NCBI GenBank assembly: GCA_023055425.1
Contig: JALGPY010000009.1
Coordinates: 20,233,775-20,297,774 of the forward strand
Length of the DNA stretch: 64,000 nt
Source of the DNA: Linanthus parryae
Lineage: Eukaryota; Streptophyta; Magnoliopsida; Ericales; Polemoniaceae
Reading direction: 5' to 3'
The notes under the pieces are model-generated. The model saw nothing but the letters and a program-made list of their open reading frames with translations, ran no database searches and had not been told where the DNA came from. The first letter of the stretch is position 1, and each line of letters begins with the position of its first letter. The translations under genes were made by a program, and so were the position numbers. Shown here piece by piece: positions 1 to 11,300 of the stretch.

Positions 1-296
1 CCTTTAGCTCCTTCTTCTTTGGCTTTGGTTTATCCTCCATGCATTCGGGCGCTTCTTGCAACTTTTTCTCCAGTAGATCTGGCTTCGGCTTGTCTTCCTC
101 TGGTGCTTGTTCAAGTTGATTGATTTTCCCAGGGACATCCCCATGTTGAGGTGGGGGTACCCCCGCGCTCCTTCATATGCGGCATCACTTCTTCCCATTG
201 GAGTATAAGCTTTCTATCTCCTTGCCTTTGCTATCATGTTTCACCACCCTTTTTAGGGTGTACACATTCTTCTTCTGATAAGCAATTTTTTGGCAC
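1..296 (-). pseudogene. Degraded Tat polyprotein, protease-RT linker
   Basis: This is the continuation of the element toward its reverse transcriptase, which lies outside the window. It is rich in Lys, Glu and Pro codons on the minus strand and no domain can be recognised. Short open frames here are fragments of that linker. Confidence 0.4.
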
Positions 297-1115
297 CTAT
301 TCGCATGCAGGCACATTTTCCTTGATTTCTGCCCTTGTCACCATCACTCCTGTGGGTGACTGATCCTTAATATCCTCCCATCGGGGCAGAGGAGTTGGAT
401 TAAATGGCCCCGGTGTCTGTTCATCCGCCATCTCGGTGAACCATACCGCCTAGGTCTGGTGCGCTTCATTCAAGTTGAATGGGTTTGTCGAAGCTGGTAT
501 TTCAACTACCCTGCCATTCCAAATGGCCTTCATCACCAGGTGGGCTGTTGAGGGTACTGCATCAAAACGATGGATCCACGCCCGACCAATGATCATGTGG
601 TAAGTAGTGTTCGCATCAATGACATAAAACTTGGCGGAAGACTTTATCTTTCCGATCTGGAGTCCCAGGCGAATCGAGCCCACTTTCATCCTTGAATCGC
701 TTCCGAATCCCATCAACGAGGATGGGCGCCTGACAATCTTCTTCTCAGGAATCCCCGCTAACTTCACTGTGTTGAGCGAGACTACGTTGACGGCCGCTCC
801 TCCATCAACGAATGCCCTCTTGAACTCGACATCATTTATCACTTCTGTGACGTACAAGGGCTTCTGATGGCTCGCATCTGTCTTCTTATCACTTTCAGAG
901 AAGATCATTATCTTCTCCGTTGAGCGAGAGGCCCTGAAAAATCTTCCGTTGGAGACAACTATATCCTCCTCAAAGTCTTCTGCCACTCTGAGGATCGCCT
1001 TTGTCATCTCCTTGCGGCACTTTTCTGAAAAGTTCATTTCATCAAAGAACTTTCTGAAACCGTGCGACCCCTTCATCCTGTCGGCGCGCGAGTCCTCCAT
1101 GTCCATACTATAGTC
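297..1115 (-). pseudogene. Tat aspartic protease region (stop-interrupted)
   Basis: This segment carries the retroviral-type protease that processes the polyprotein. The catalytic loop reads FVDGGAAVNVVS, and the C-terminal flap and loop region reads YHMIIGRAWIHRF, as in the Tat/Ogre group. It follows the gag frame with no shift. Stops at 450 (TAG, after NEAHQT) and 297 interrupt it; the sequence between them (AVWFTEMADEQTPGPF) is still clearly coding-like. The three bases of the catalytic Asp are intact, but the reading frame is dead. Confidence 0.8.
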
Positions 1116-1670
1116 TTACTCGTCATGGACTTCGGCTATCACAGGTAGCCCATCTTCTGCAATCTCTTCGAGGTCCATAATCGCGATCATGGCTACCTCC
1201 TTGTCTTTTGGCTCTTGCTCTGCATGGGCTGGAAGGGGATTATTGCGCACGTCCTTCCTTTGCTCGCTGATGACCAGATCCCCTTCCTTCATCTTCCTGC
1301 TTACAAGGTACCTCAGCTTCTTGCAGTCAGCTGTTGGATGCATGACTTTGCCGTGGCATTCACACCACTTTGGATCCCTTAGCTGCTCTCTAAAGGGTTC
1401 CCTTTCAAGTTGAGGTAGGACCCCATCTTTACGCCACTGTTTACAGAGATCAATCACTTCCTCAAGGGAGCATGGTAATGGCGGGACATCTGTGGTCGAA
1501 ACCTTGTGTTGTTTGTGCGGTGAGACTGTATTGACTTCAGCCTCGCGCCCCCTCTTATAGTTAAATCTGCCAATCCTGAAGGTCGGTCCTCCCGGGGATC
1601 GCTCAGGGGCATGCTTCTTCTTTTGCCTCTCAACTATAGGCTCTACATTCTTGGTACACTCGATTAACTT
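1116..1670 (-). pseudogene. Tat gag C-terminus with zinc-knuckle-like CHC motif
   Basis: This continues the gag frame after the stop at 1671. It contains a basic linker (RQKKKHAPERSPGG) and the motif CECHGKVMHPTADC, a short Cys/His cluster found in Tat gag proteins that probably binds RNA. It ends at a TAA at 1116 and then continues in the same frame into the protease segment. Confidence 0.7.
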
Positions 1671-2768
1671 TTAAAAAGTAGGCATTTGTAAGTTAATCAA
1701 CATACCCTTGTACTCGTCTCGCATTCCTTGGAGATATATCTCGACGAGCCGGCTTTCAACCACCTCACCTCTGCATTCCAGTGACTTCGCCCTGAACTTC
1801 TTGATGAATGTGACTCCATCTTCGTCACGCTTCTGATACATACGCGACAAGTGGATCATCGTAACCTTCTCCTCCACCTGAAAGAACTTGGTATAGAACT
1901 TCTTGACCATGTCCTCCCATGTCTTTATGGAGCCAGCTTCCAGCGTCTTGTACCACTTATATGCAACGTTCCCCAAGGACTTAGGGAACTCGCGCATCAA
2001 TAGGTTGGAATCAACCCCATGTGGCCCCATCATATCAATGAAGTGCATGACGTGTTCCTGAGCATTCCCATTGCCATCGTCGAATTTCTCCCACTTAGGG
2101 GCCTTGCACCCTGCAGGGTTGGGCATCAAGTAAATTTCGCGCGGGATAGGTGGCGCGTCATCAACCTTCGGGATGATGGTGTCCGTGAAGTATTGATTCG
2201 CCAGAAAATTATTCACGCGCTGCTCCAAGGCCGTCATGCTTGTTGGTGCGCTTCCTCCCGTAGCAGGGAAAAGGGTTGCGGCTGGGGGTGACACATATGC
2301 AAGGCCTGGACTGTGGGTATAACCAACGTTATTCACAACTACCGGTGGGGAGAGCAAGGTTTGATGTGGTTGGACATTAGTGGGAATGCCCGGTAACTGA
2401 GAAGCAGACATAACAAGGGATGGTTGAACGATTTTTCCTTGGGTAGGAGATGGCTGGAAAATCGTTGGTGGGATTTGCAAGCTGGGATTAGGAGGTGTGG
2501 GCGTTACTCCCGCCCCTTGGGAGATAGCAGTTCCCAATGCCAGATTCAGAGCAAGAGATCCCAGAATCGACATGATTTGGGCCATCTGTGCAGATTGAGC
2601 CTGGAGAGCCTTCGCCTGGTTCTGGAGGGTTGCATTCAACGTCTCCAGGGTTGGAGTACCACCACCTGCTGTGGAATTAAGGCGGGTTTCCTCCCCTAAA
2701 GTCGTCTCTGTTGAGGGAGATCGGTTGCTGGCATCTTCATCGTGAGACATGGCTGCTTGTTGAAGCAA
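1671..2768 (-). pseudogene. Tat gag protein, N-terminal part (stop-interrupted)
   Basis: This is the structural capsid-type protein of the element. The first ~190 residues are low-complexity Pro/Thr/Gln-rich sequence. Residues ~225-365 form the retrotransposon gag domain, with WEKFDDGNGNAQEHVMHF, YKWYKTL, WEDMVKKFYTKFF and CRGEVVESRLVEIYLQGMRDEYKGM broken into recognisable blocks. The start ATG at 2768 lies directly beside the primer site. The frame meets a TAA at 1671 inside the block MPTF*KLIE, where related proteins continue, and then stays open in the same frame below. The protein is therefore truncated by a point mutation. Confidence 0.85.
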
Positions 2769-2788
2769 GATTCACGTCGGGTTCACCA
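2769..2788 (-). promoter_or_regulatory. Primer binding site for tRNA-Trp
   Basis: The plus strand reads GATTCACGTCGGGTTCACCA, which matches the 3' end of plant cytoplasmic tRNA-Trp including its CCA tail, as I remember it. The site sits two bases from the LTR edge, at the expected place for priming minus-strand DNA synthesis. Most plant gypsy elements use tRNA-iMet instead. Confidence 0.8.
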
Positions 2789-2790
2789 AA

Positions 2791-3390
2791 TGTGTACAGG
2801 AGAATCCTTTGAGGAAGATTCAGGTGTACACCAAGAGCAGAGAATGGAAACATAGAGAAGTATAGGGTAGTGAGTAGGGAGAGAGAAGACAGTGGCAATT
2901 GTGAGAGAGAGAGACAGTATTTGGCCAGAGCATCCGTGTAGTTCAGAAGATCAGGTCGTTGCAATGAAGGGCTAACAATCCTATATATAGTGCAGAATGT
3001 GACCGTTGTAGTGGGTTAATGCGCCCATTAATGGCGGCTTAATTACCTCAACCGTAACGGCACGTTCGACCCGCATATATAGGGACCGTTACGCACTTCG
3101 TCCGCGTATACCGGAACTGTTATGAGGTTGACCGGGTTTATGGGACACATGGCCATAAATCTCTCAAAGCGGTTACCAAGGGGCGCGCGCGAGCTTGGTT
3201 GTCGTTCGCGCGCGACAGTCCTCACTCTAGCCTCCAAACCACTAAGTCCCTACAAGTCCCGTGTTATTGTGCGTGGGGGCCCTGTCTCGTAGCCCCCATG
3301 TGGATCAGCATGGGTGGTAATCCAGTGTGTATGGAGCACAGCTGGGTGTGCTGAATGACTGCCACGTGGCTGTGATTTGTCTGTCTGGAA
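2791..3390 (-). repeat. 5' LTR of the Tat element
   Basis: The LTR ends (minus strand) in CCTGTACACA just before the primer binding site, which gives a firm edge at 2791. A TATA-like CTATATATAG lies at 2981-2990, so transcription probably starts about 30 bases further on, near 2955. The far edge is placed at 3365-3390 only because the neighbouring LINE reading frame stops matching there. Confidence 0.6.
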
Positions 3391-4030
3391 AGCACCATCT
3401 ACACCTGTAAGAAGCGCCCGAGCCTCAGCTTTGCGACGCGAGCATGCACAGTCGAAAACCACAGAAATAGCTCTAATTCCCTCTCCTTCACAGCTGCCAC
3501 AAAGACCGCTTTGCGGGTCCGCAAATCCATCGAAGGACAATGCCACAAAACCGGGAGGAGGCTGAACCCGCCAGGGGGTTGCTGGGCAGTGAGCTCGCCT
3601 CCAACCCGAGGCTCAGTAGCCAGGTTATCAATCTCCTTCACGCGGTAGTCAATATCCACCATCATTTGATCAACACTTTTACCCTTGTTGGTGAAGACTA
3701 GCGAGTTTCTAGTGTTCCATAATTCCCACAATAGCAAGCAGATTCTTCTCCTCTCAGTGCTCTGCGCTTGTGGTAGAAGATTAGCTAGCTAGAACTTAAA
3801 TCCCAAATCAGAATATTGGATCCCATACTAGTCCATAGATTTTTCATCGTGAAGCACTGTGAAAAAATGAGTTTCCGTTTCACAATAATCACCACAAAGA
3901 ACACAGAAATTTGTAAGTTGAACCCCTCTACACAGCAAATTTGTGGTAGTTGGTAGTGCTTCATTAAAAATCCTCCAAATAAAGTTTAGAATCTTTTCTG
4001 GTACCTTTATTTTCTAGAGCATATAAAAAA
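3390..4030 (-). pseudogene. LINE ORF2 3' fragment (zf-RVT and RNase H start)
   Basis: On the minus strand, about 4020-3850 encodes a reverse-transcriptase zinc-binding domain (VPEKILNFIWRIFNEALP, CRGVQLTNFCVLCGDYCETE), followed by stops. The frame resumes at about 3737 with LLWELWNTRNSLVF, the usual hinge before LINE ribonuclease H. The RNase H part continues in another frame (ALSFDGFADPQSG, then AEARALLTGVDGAF) and stops matching near 3390, where the Tat LTR begins. The likely reading is an old LINE that the Tat element later disrupted. Stops and one frameshift make it non-functional. Confidence 0.7.
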
Positions 4031-4555
4031 AGCTAGCCCAATGCAAGGAGGATGAACTTGAGTCGTTATTTCCACTCGCCTCTATCTCCAGTGGCATCAC
4101 CGTAGCTTTTTCTAGTCGGTAGTGTGAGTACTTTTGTCTTTAATAAAGATAAAATTACACCGGTAGTACACATATTTATGATTTTGTTACAATTTGTTAT
4201 CTGCATTTTAAATTTAAAGTCAATGATATTAATACCCAACAAATTATTTTGTAGCAATATTGATACCCTCAACATGCTGAAATGACTCATCACCTGCAGA
4301 GTTGCAGATTGTTGCTTCCGTCTCTTATTATTGTACTTTCTCAAATAATTGAAAGACTGATGAACAACAAATATCTAATGAATTGAGCTTTATCCCAGCT
4401 TATCAATAACGAGTCACGCGAGAAACGGTCAATCCTAGTGTGAAGGTATCATAATCCTCCAGATCCCAGTTCCAGTCTGGTGATGTTATCTCTTTCTGCC
4501 TTTGTCATTTGGTATTACTTTGCACTCTTCACTTAACATCACTCAATTATTCTTG
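4031..4555. other. Unassigned AT-rich spacer
   Basis: I see no gene, RNA or repeat boundary here. The longest open frame (4066-4344, minus) has no protein-like composition. Confidence 0.4.
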
Positions 4556-6105
4556 GTTAAATTCCAAAATGGTCACCTGTGATATAGTGGTTGTCCACTT
4601 CAGTAATCTGCGTTTTCAAAAATTTCAGATAAGTAATCTGAAGTTTTTCCGTTAAAAATCATCCATCTTTTCCGTTAGTTGTTGCATGATTCTCTCCATA
4701 AGTTATTGATTTCCAAAACTACCCTCGATTAATTTAATGCTTTTTGTTTAATCAAAACCCTAAATCATATCAGCTAGAATTAAAAAAACCACCCAAATAC
4801 AAAACGTGCCATATGAGAAAACAAACCCCAACGCCCATTTTTGACAGAGACAACAAAAAAGTTGGAACAAATTATTCAAGAGACTAGCTTCAAATTGAAG
4901 ATTCATCCAAGTTCCAACAGTAAGGGAACAAAGCCTCGTGTAGGTATAAGAAAATATTCTGGCACTCATTATTCTAGAAGACGAAGAGATAATTGACGAC
5001 TTGGAAGGGTTTAATCAGGCACGGAAATGACGATGACGAAGAGAGTAATCGAAATAGAAGAAAAAGAGTGGGGTGGAATAGATAAACAATAAAAAACATT
5101 TCTTTTAGTTTATTCATCGACTGGTGACGTGTTATGAAATCACATCCATTTTTTGGTCTAGTTTAGTTTTGAATTACACCATGTCACATTTTTATAAGTT
5201 CAGCTAATAACACAACCATCGGCTCCAAACACTAGACGACATTCAATATCCTGTTGCAGAACTTGATTTCGGGTTGATCCAACTAGAATCAGATAGTGTC
5301 ACCGCAATTTCCCTACTTCGTCAAGGTAGAGGGGGCAGTCCCAGAGATGTGCAAACAATTTCGGACTTGAAAGAACTGTTGGCGGAATGTAGAGAACTTG
5401 CAACAAGATTCCAAGCTATCTACTCTATCCACATTAGAAGAAAGTGAAATGTCTTTGCTTACGTAGTTGCACCCAAAGCTATAGAGGAAGACAACATATA
5501 TATGTGAAATTATGAAATTTTGAGATTGTTTTTATTAACATATATCTGTCAATCTTAAATTCTTTTAATTTTTTTAACTATTTTTAAAAAAATCTCAAAA
5601 TTTCGTAAATTCACATAATTTTTTTTTAAAATAAAACAATAACATACAAGTATCTTTTATGCTTTCACATGTGCCCTTCCGTTAATTTTTTGCTTTGAGA
5701 TTATGAAATTTTGATATTTTTGTTTCAAAAAAGCTAAAGACTTTAAAATTGACAGATAATGTTCACAAAAACATATTTCATATCTTGAAATGAAATAAAA
5801 ATATGTAATTTTGATGAAATATAACGCATTATCTTACAAATATCAAATTATTAAATTGAAATTTTATTATTTTTTATTTTTTTAGACTTGTTGGAGGTGA
5901 AAATATAGGGTACAATAGTCTTTTTATACTTTTCTGTCCAATTTGGATGGAATGTTAACGGAGAGTTAACAACAGTTAGCGTTGGGTATCTCTGGTGCAC
6001 GATTTTGAAAATTTAGGTACCCGTGGTGCACGATTTTGAAATTTTGAGTACCCACTTGCCGGTTTTTGCAAAATATGACTACCTCTGGTGCAATTTGCCT
6101 TTTAT
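4556..6105. repeat. Possible inverted-repeat element with AT-rich interior
   Basis: The left end (about 4556-4690) and the inverted right end (about 5930-6105) share a layout common in plant non-autonomous elements. Each has short blocks such as AAATTCCA / AAATTGCA, runs around TTTCAAAAAT, and CCGTTA near the inner side. The similarity is loose and no target duplication was found. The interior is very AT-rich and contains a LINE ribonuclease H remnant. Confidence 0.25.
5256..5490 (+). pseudogene. LINE ribonuclease H C-terminal fragment
   Basis: The plus strand encodes LESDSVTAISLLRQG, then DVQTISDLKELLAE, then FQAIYSIHIRRK, a stop, and NVFAYVVAPKA. This is the usual C-terminal pattern of the RNase H-like domain of plant LINE ORF2 proteins (the ESDS motif carries a catalytic Asp). 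A single TGA interrupts it before the final block. It is on the opposite strand to the LINE fragment at 3390-4030, so it is a separate insertion. Confidence 0.65.
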
Positions 6106-6188
6106 ATTTGCAAAGGTTCAAAATACCCACACTAACGTTAGAAAAAATTAAAAGTCTTAGTGAAATATATCACTGGTGCAACAATATT

Positions 6189-6253
6189 AAAATGTGGGTA
6201 TGGATGTCATTGAAAATGGGGGTATGTATGTCATTGAAAATGTGGGTATGAAA
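6189..6253 (+). repeat. 24-bp tandem repeat, about 2.7 copies
   Basis: The unit AAAATGTGGGTATGGATGTC + ATTG starts at 6189, 6213 and 6237 with one or two changes per copy. Confidence 0.8.
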
Positions 6254-6349
6254 GTAACAAAACGTATAATATGGATACCAGTGGTGCAATTTTGATAAAA
6301 AAATCACCATTAAATAATGGAAAAAATCAAACCGGGAAAGTATCCAGAA

Positions 6350-7841
6350 AAACGAAGAAAATATAATATAAAAAACTTGCAGACCGCCGGTTTTCAAAAC
6401 TTTATATTTCCTGAGTTTGTTATGACTTTTTGGACTTTTAACAGCGTTATCAACAGCGTTTTATCTGACAATCAAACAGTTTTTCAACAGGGTAAGCTTA
6501 TTACGGACAACATCTTAATTGCTCATGAGCTTCTTCACTATATTCGACCTAAAAAGAAAGGATTGACCAGCTATCTTGCACTGAAGTTGGACATGAGTAA
6601 AGCTTTTGATCGTGTTTCATGGAGTTTTGTTCACAAATGTTTGCAAAATATGGAATTTGGGCCTCTGATCATTGGAAACATTATGATGTGCATCTCCACT
6701 GTCTCCACATCTATTCTGATCAACGGTCATCCCTCCACGATGTTCTCTCCCACGCAAGGAATTCGACAAAGGGATCATCTTTCACCATTTCTATTCATCA
6801 TTATCTCTGAAGCATTATCTACGACATAACACAAGTTTGAAATAGAAGGTGACTTGGTAGGAATCCAAATCACTCCAACATCTAAGTAATCACACACTTA
6901 CTATTTGCAGATGATACTTTCTTGTTCCTACGTTTCTCTCCTACTGGAGCCTCCCGTCTACTACACGTACTCCAAAGTTATTGTCACCAATCAGGACAGC
7001 AAAATTAATTTTCCAAAATCGGAGTTGTTTACCAGTCCTAATATGATGTTGTCGGACATTCAATTTCTCAATAGCCTATTTGGTGTACAGTCAGTTCTTT
7101 CTCCGGGAGTAAACCTTGGCAGTCCAATGGACTTCACAAAATTGAAGAAAGAACTTTTCATTATCATCATACAGAAGTTTCATAAAAAGTTATCTTCATG
7201 GAAGCAACATTGTCTTTCGTTTGCAGGACGGATAACATTGATCAAAGCTACGCTTCTCTCCATCCCTACTTATTTCTCTCTACTTTTAGAGCTCCCAAAG
7301 GTTTTCTGGATGATCTACGAAGAATCATAGTCAAATTTCTATGGTCTAATGGTTCAAATAGGAGAATGCACTGGAAAAAGTGGGCATACTTATGTTAGGA
7401 TCTTTCGATGGTAGGACTAGGCTTCTGGTACATTGAAGCTCATAACAAAGCGCTGCTAGCAAAGACTGCCTTTCGACTACAAACAGACACTAATGGACTT
7501 CTTTTTAAGGTACTAAAAGGGAAATATTTTTCGAATACTACTTTTTTGGAGTCTAGCTGTCCGAGAACGGCTACTTGGGGATATAAAAGTATTTTTTGGG
7601 CGCGCAACATAGTAGCTACTTGTGCTCGATGGATGGTGGGGAATGGTGAATCAATCCACCCACTGACGCAAAACTGGATTCCGGATGAAATAGGGCCTCC
7701 GGCACCGACTGAATTCATTCTAAATCATTACCCAACTTTGCGGCTTGCTCAATTCTGGGATCACTCGACAAGCACGTGGCACATTGCACTGCTCCTCTCT
7801 TTCTTCACAGAGGGTCAAATATAAAAACTTTTGACTATTCC
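6350..7841 (+). mobile_element. LINE (L1-type), 5' half, split by a later insertion
   Basis: This is ORF2 of a plant L1 retrotransposon, 5'-truncated within the reverse transcriptase. Matches in order are SDNQTVFQQGKLITDNILIAHE, LDMSKAFDRVSW, GIRQRDHLSPFLF, LFADDTFLF at about 6897-6925 (catalytic FADD), SSWKQHCLSFAGRITLIKATL and the zinc-binding approach WATCARWMVGNGES-like block near 7610. Several stops and frameshifts (for example at 6827 and 7330) make it a pseudogene. The GIRQ-x-D-x-LSP motif has G-to-R and P-to-H changes. The frame ends abruptly at 7841 and continues after 19524. Confidence 0.85.
7837..7841. repeat. Target-site duplication ATTCC (left copy)
   Basis: ATTCC directly precedes the TGTAACACCCC end of the Tekay-like element and is repeated exactly at 19525-19529, after its other end. 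Confidence 0.95.
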
Positions 7842-9694
7842 TGTAACACCCCATGATTCCCAGGCTTTCCGTTCCGGACCAGAGAGCCCAGGTGGGTGCT
7901 ACTAAATATGAAATGGCGGAAATTGAGAACAAACACTTCCTTAGTTACATATTACATGAGCCATCAGTCTTACACATTGTCTTAAAATATTATTACACAA
8001 AAGATGCAAACCGTCTAAGAGTCCGAGTTACTACAAATACTGATAATTACTGGGTGAGACCACGTTCCCCCATCTAAGCCAAGCCGTCTTCGTCTAGACC
8101 TGCGGTGGGAATAAAACAGGAACCGCAGTTTTTCTAAAGTCAGCAATGAAATACTGAGTAAGTAAACACCCAAGCTTGTAAACAGATTACGATGCATATC
8201 TTTTCAAAATCAATCATAAATGAGAATGAACAATACCAAATAAATAAAGTATGAGTACTGGAACACATATAAAATTCTCTTTCTTTTCACTTTGCATCTC
8301 CTTCTCTTGTATCACAAACGGGAAATATTATTCCCAATCTATCTCTTCTTTACTTTCATAAAAATCTCTTTCTCAAAGAACTTCATATTATTAACTTGTT
8401 GATACGGGGAAGATCTACTTTCACTAAGCTACAAAGACATTAAGTGCCGGAAACCCCCTAAGACTCCTCGGGGCCAGAGAGGTGAGTACATGGAACGACC
8501 CGGCAGGTTGTGACCGGGTTAAAATAATACGGGTCGAGTGAACGAAGTCAACACGACCAATCTAGCAATAATATAACGATCCCCGCACAACTCTTTCCAC
8601 TTTACATCATTAACGGATTATTATTCTCGTGTGACTTTCTCAAAACATTCATCTCAAAACATACTCAATCTCATGTAAAGCATGTAAGTCATAAAACATA
8701 TTTTGAGGCAAATTATAAAATCTCATTTCGACACGAAAGAAGCTCGGCACGCTAGACTTGGCATATTTACTTACCTCAATAACACGACAAATAGCGCGTA
8801 AGCTCTTACGGGTAGACGTAGCCCTCGTCTACAAATTCGTCACCTACAAATTTATAATTTTCTAATTAATCGAGAGTCTGACTATCACGTAATATGCAAG
8901 TAACGACGTGAGTAAGTCCAATTTAATTTAATACGACGCTTAAATCTTCCTTTGTGCTTATAATTGTCAAGAGTGTGCTTAGCTTACAATAATAATACCC
9001 TTAAATTATAATTATCTAATATTACTATTCAATTTCACAAATAATACACTTGTATTTTAAATAGTGAGAAAATAATATATTTACTTTTTAGAATTTCCCT
9101 AAGTATTAATCTTACAATACGAAAACATTAATTTAGACTTTATTGTAAAGGACCACATTTTATTCTTAATATTTTAACAATTATATTTAACTTTTGTAGA
9201 ATAAATTATTTATAGCAAAGAATTTTTTTTAATTAATGAAGTTAACTATTGGGGATATATTCTTAATAGTGAAGAAAGAAAAGAGTATATACTAACTTGT
9301 TGAGGAGATGACATCATAAAATATTTATTAAGAAACAAGTGTGATTTAATATATCTTTATAAGTATGAGAAATAATTATTTTAAATTTTAGATAAAGATA
9401 TTATTTAAAGAAACTATTCATAAATATTTCTCAAATTACTTAATAATCTATTTTACCCTACAACGACATTTAGATAATTTACTTAAAATATCAACTTACC
9501 ATATTTTGAGATTAACTAATTACGTAAAACCGATATTAATTATTGAATATATAGGCTTAATGTATTAAACAACTCTACTTTACTTTATAGCAACTATTTA
9601 TTGTAAAATTACATTATCCAAGTTATTTCTATTTATAATAATTAGAATTTTAGAAATTAACTTTAAATTTAAATTTCCTATCTTTAATATTTTC

Positions 9695-9753
<59 letters not shown>

Positions 9754-11021
9754 TACAAAATTATGTAACCAATATTTCTATAAAAGACACAATTAACCTC
9801 TACCAAAATTACATTCTCAAATGCCACAATAAATACCCTTAGCTTTTCAGAATGTACAAAACAACCCCCTTCTCATAACTATAAACATTTCTGGTAAATG
9901 ACAAATTATACCCCCAAGTTGTAAGAAAAGACACTTTCACCCCCTATACGTAAACTATCAAATCGATCAATATAAGCATGGATTCAAGGCTCAAATAGCG
10001 ATTCTGATTGCATAAAACGACTAATTAGAGGATTTAGAGTGTACCCAAGCCGAAAATTTATGAAAACGGTCGAGAAACGGACCGATTCGAGCTTGCCGTC
10101 GAATGGGTCGGCGGTGATGTTTGCTCGTGATGATTCCGGCGACCTGGGCTAGGTTCGAGCATGCTGCGAGTCTCCTCGTACCTCCCGGAGGTGATGGGAA
10201 GTAATCCTAAGGGCTGGGTGTTGCTAATTTTGCCGGGCTCGGAGCTTCGCCGGCAAAAATGGAGGTCCGGCGATTTGCGGCGGTGACTTGACGAAGTTGT
10301 TGTTTCTGCTGCTGTGATCCTCTCTTGGTCGCGAGGAAGAGAGGAGAGGAGGAGACTGATGGGAGAGACAGAGAGTAGGTGGTGGAGGAGGTGGTGATGG
10401 TTGTTCCGTCACCGACGGGGGAGGCAGCGGCTTTGCCGCTGCTGCTGCTTCCTCTGCTTTTCGTCGGGCTAAATAGGGGAGAGGGAGAGAGATAGAGGAA
10501 GAGAGGAGTCGTGATGGAGGCTGTGGAGATGGAGGTGGTGATGGCGGCGTGGATTTTCCCGTCGGGTTTTTCCGGCGGCGGTTGTTGCAGTGGCCGAAGG
10601 CCACTGCTGCTGCTGCTGGCTCTCTTTTCTGTTCGACCGAGGGAGAGGGAGGCAGTGAGGAAGTGCAAGAGGGAGAGAGGGATGGAGGAGGGTGGTGTCG
10701 GGGATGGTGCTGGCGTTGGGGGTGGTGTCGGGTGGTTGTGAAGGAAAAGAAGAAACTGTATATAAGAAGGAGGGGGAGATGTCTTGGGGAGACTCACCCC
10801 GTATAGGGGTCTGTTCCTCTTTTTTTATTATTATCATTATTTAATTAACTTATATCAAATTGCTAACTAGGGTTTATAGCTTCTTCAAACTACAATTTCT
10901 ACCCCCAATCTTGACTAGCAAATACTATTTGAAATGACAACTACTTCCCCTTTCGCTATGTAATAAACATATAAACTATACGAAAAGTCACTTATTACCC
11001 CTATAAAAACGGGGTATTACA
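7842..11021 (-). repeat. 3' LTR of the Tekay-like element
   Basis: It is 3180 bp, bounded by TGTAACACCCC and GGGGTATTACA, inverted ends of TG...CA type. It includes AT-rich sequence, a TA/CA microsatellite at about 9695-9755, and a GC-rich CT/GA-biased block at about 10,080-10,800. Open frames in that block are composition effects. Confidence 0.95.
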
Positions 11022-11034
11022 TCCTTCCCCCCTT
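11022..11034 (-). promoter_or_regulatory. Polypurine tract of the Tekay-like element
   Basis: The minus strand reads AAGGGGGGAAGGA immediately before the 3' LTR. This is the expected primer for plus-strand DNA synthesis. Confidence 0.85.
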
Positions 11035-11300
11035 AAACAAAGTTTCGTCTTCGAAGCGCAAACCAACTAATCCACGTAATGCTAATATAGGATTTTATAT
11101 GTATCACAACAGCCAACTCCCGTAATATGATATGTAGGAACAGTCAACACACACAATATATTAATTGCATTAATATTTAGTTCGATGTGGCACAAGGATT
11201 AAGGTTACGAAAACTAAAGGGTTACATTCCTCTCCTCCTTAGAGGAGTGACATCCTCGGAACTCAGTTAACTTCTATAAAGAGGTGTGGATACTTTTTCC

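Larger units (their letters stand above)
1..3390 (-). mobile_element. Tat-lineage Ty3/gypsy retrotransposon, 5' part
   Basis: Read on the minus strand, the order is LTR (from about 3390 down to 2791), primer binding site, leader, gag and protease. The element leaves the window at base 1 before the reverse transcriptase. One reading frame runs from the gag start at 2768 to about 297, broken only by point stop codons at 1671, 1116, 450 and 297, so it is a decayed copy without visible frameshifts. The protease motif DGGAAVN, in place of DTGA or DSGA, is typical of Tat/Ogre-like elements. The outer edge of the LTR is not fixed because the partner LTR lies outside the window; it is placed where a LINE ribonuclease H sequence is cut off. 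Confidence 0.85.

Noticed and set aside
2769..2788. Match to tRNA-Trp as a possible tRNA gene
   Set aside because: Only the 3' end including the CCA tail is present and it sits at an LTR edge, so it is a primer site.
10207..10797. Open frame of 196 codons (minus) in the 3' LTR, with a matching 190-codon frame at 18,729-19,301
   Set aside because: Ser/Pro-rich translation of a CT-biased LTR block, opened by a non-ATG codon; being open in both LTRs only reflects their recent common origin.
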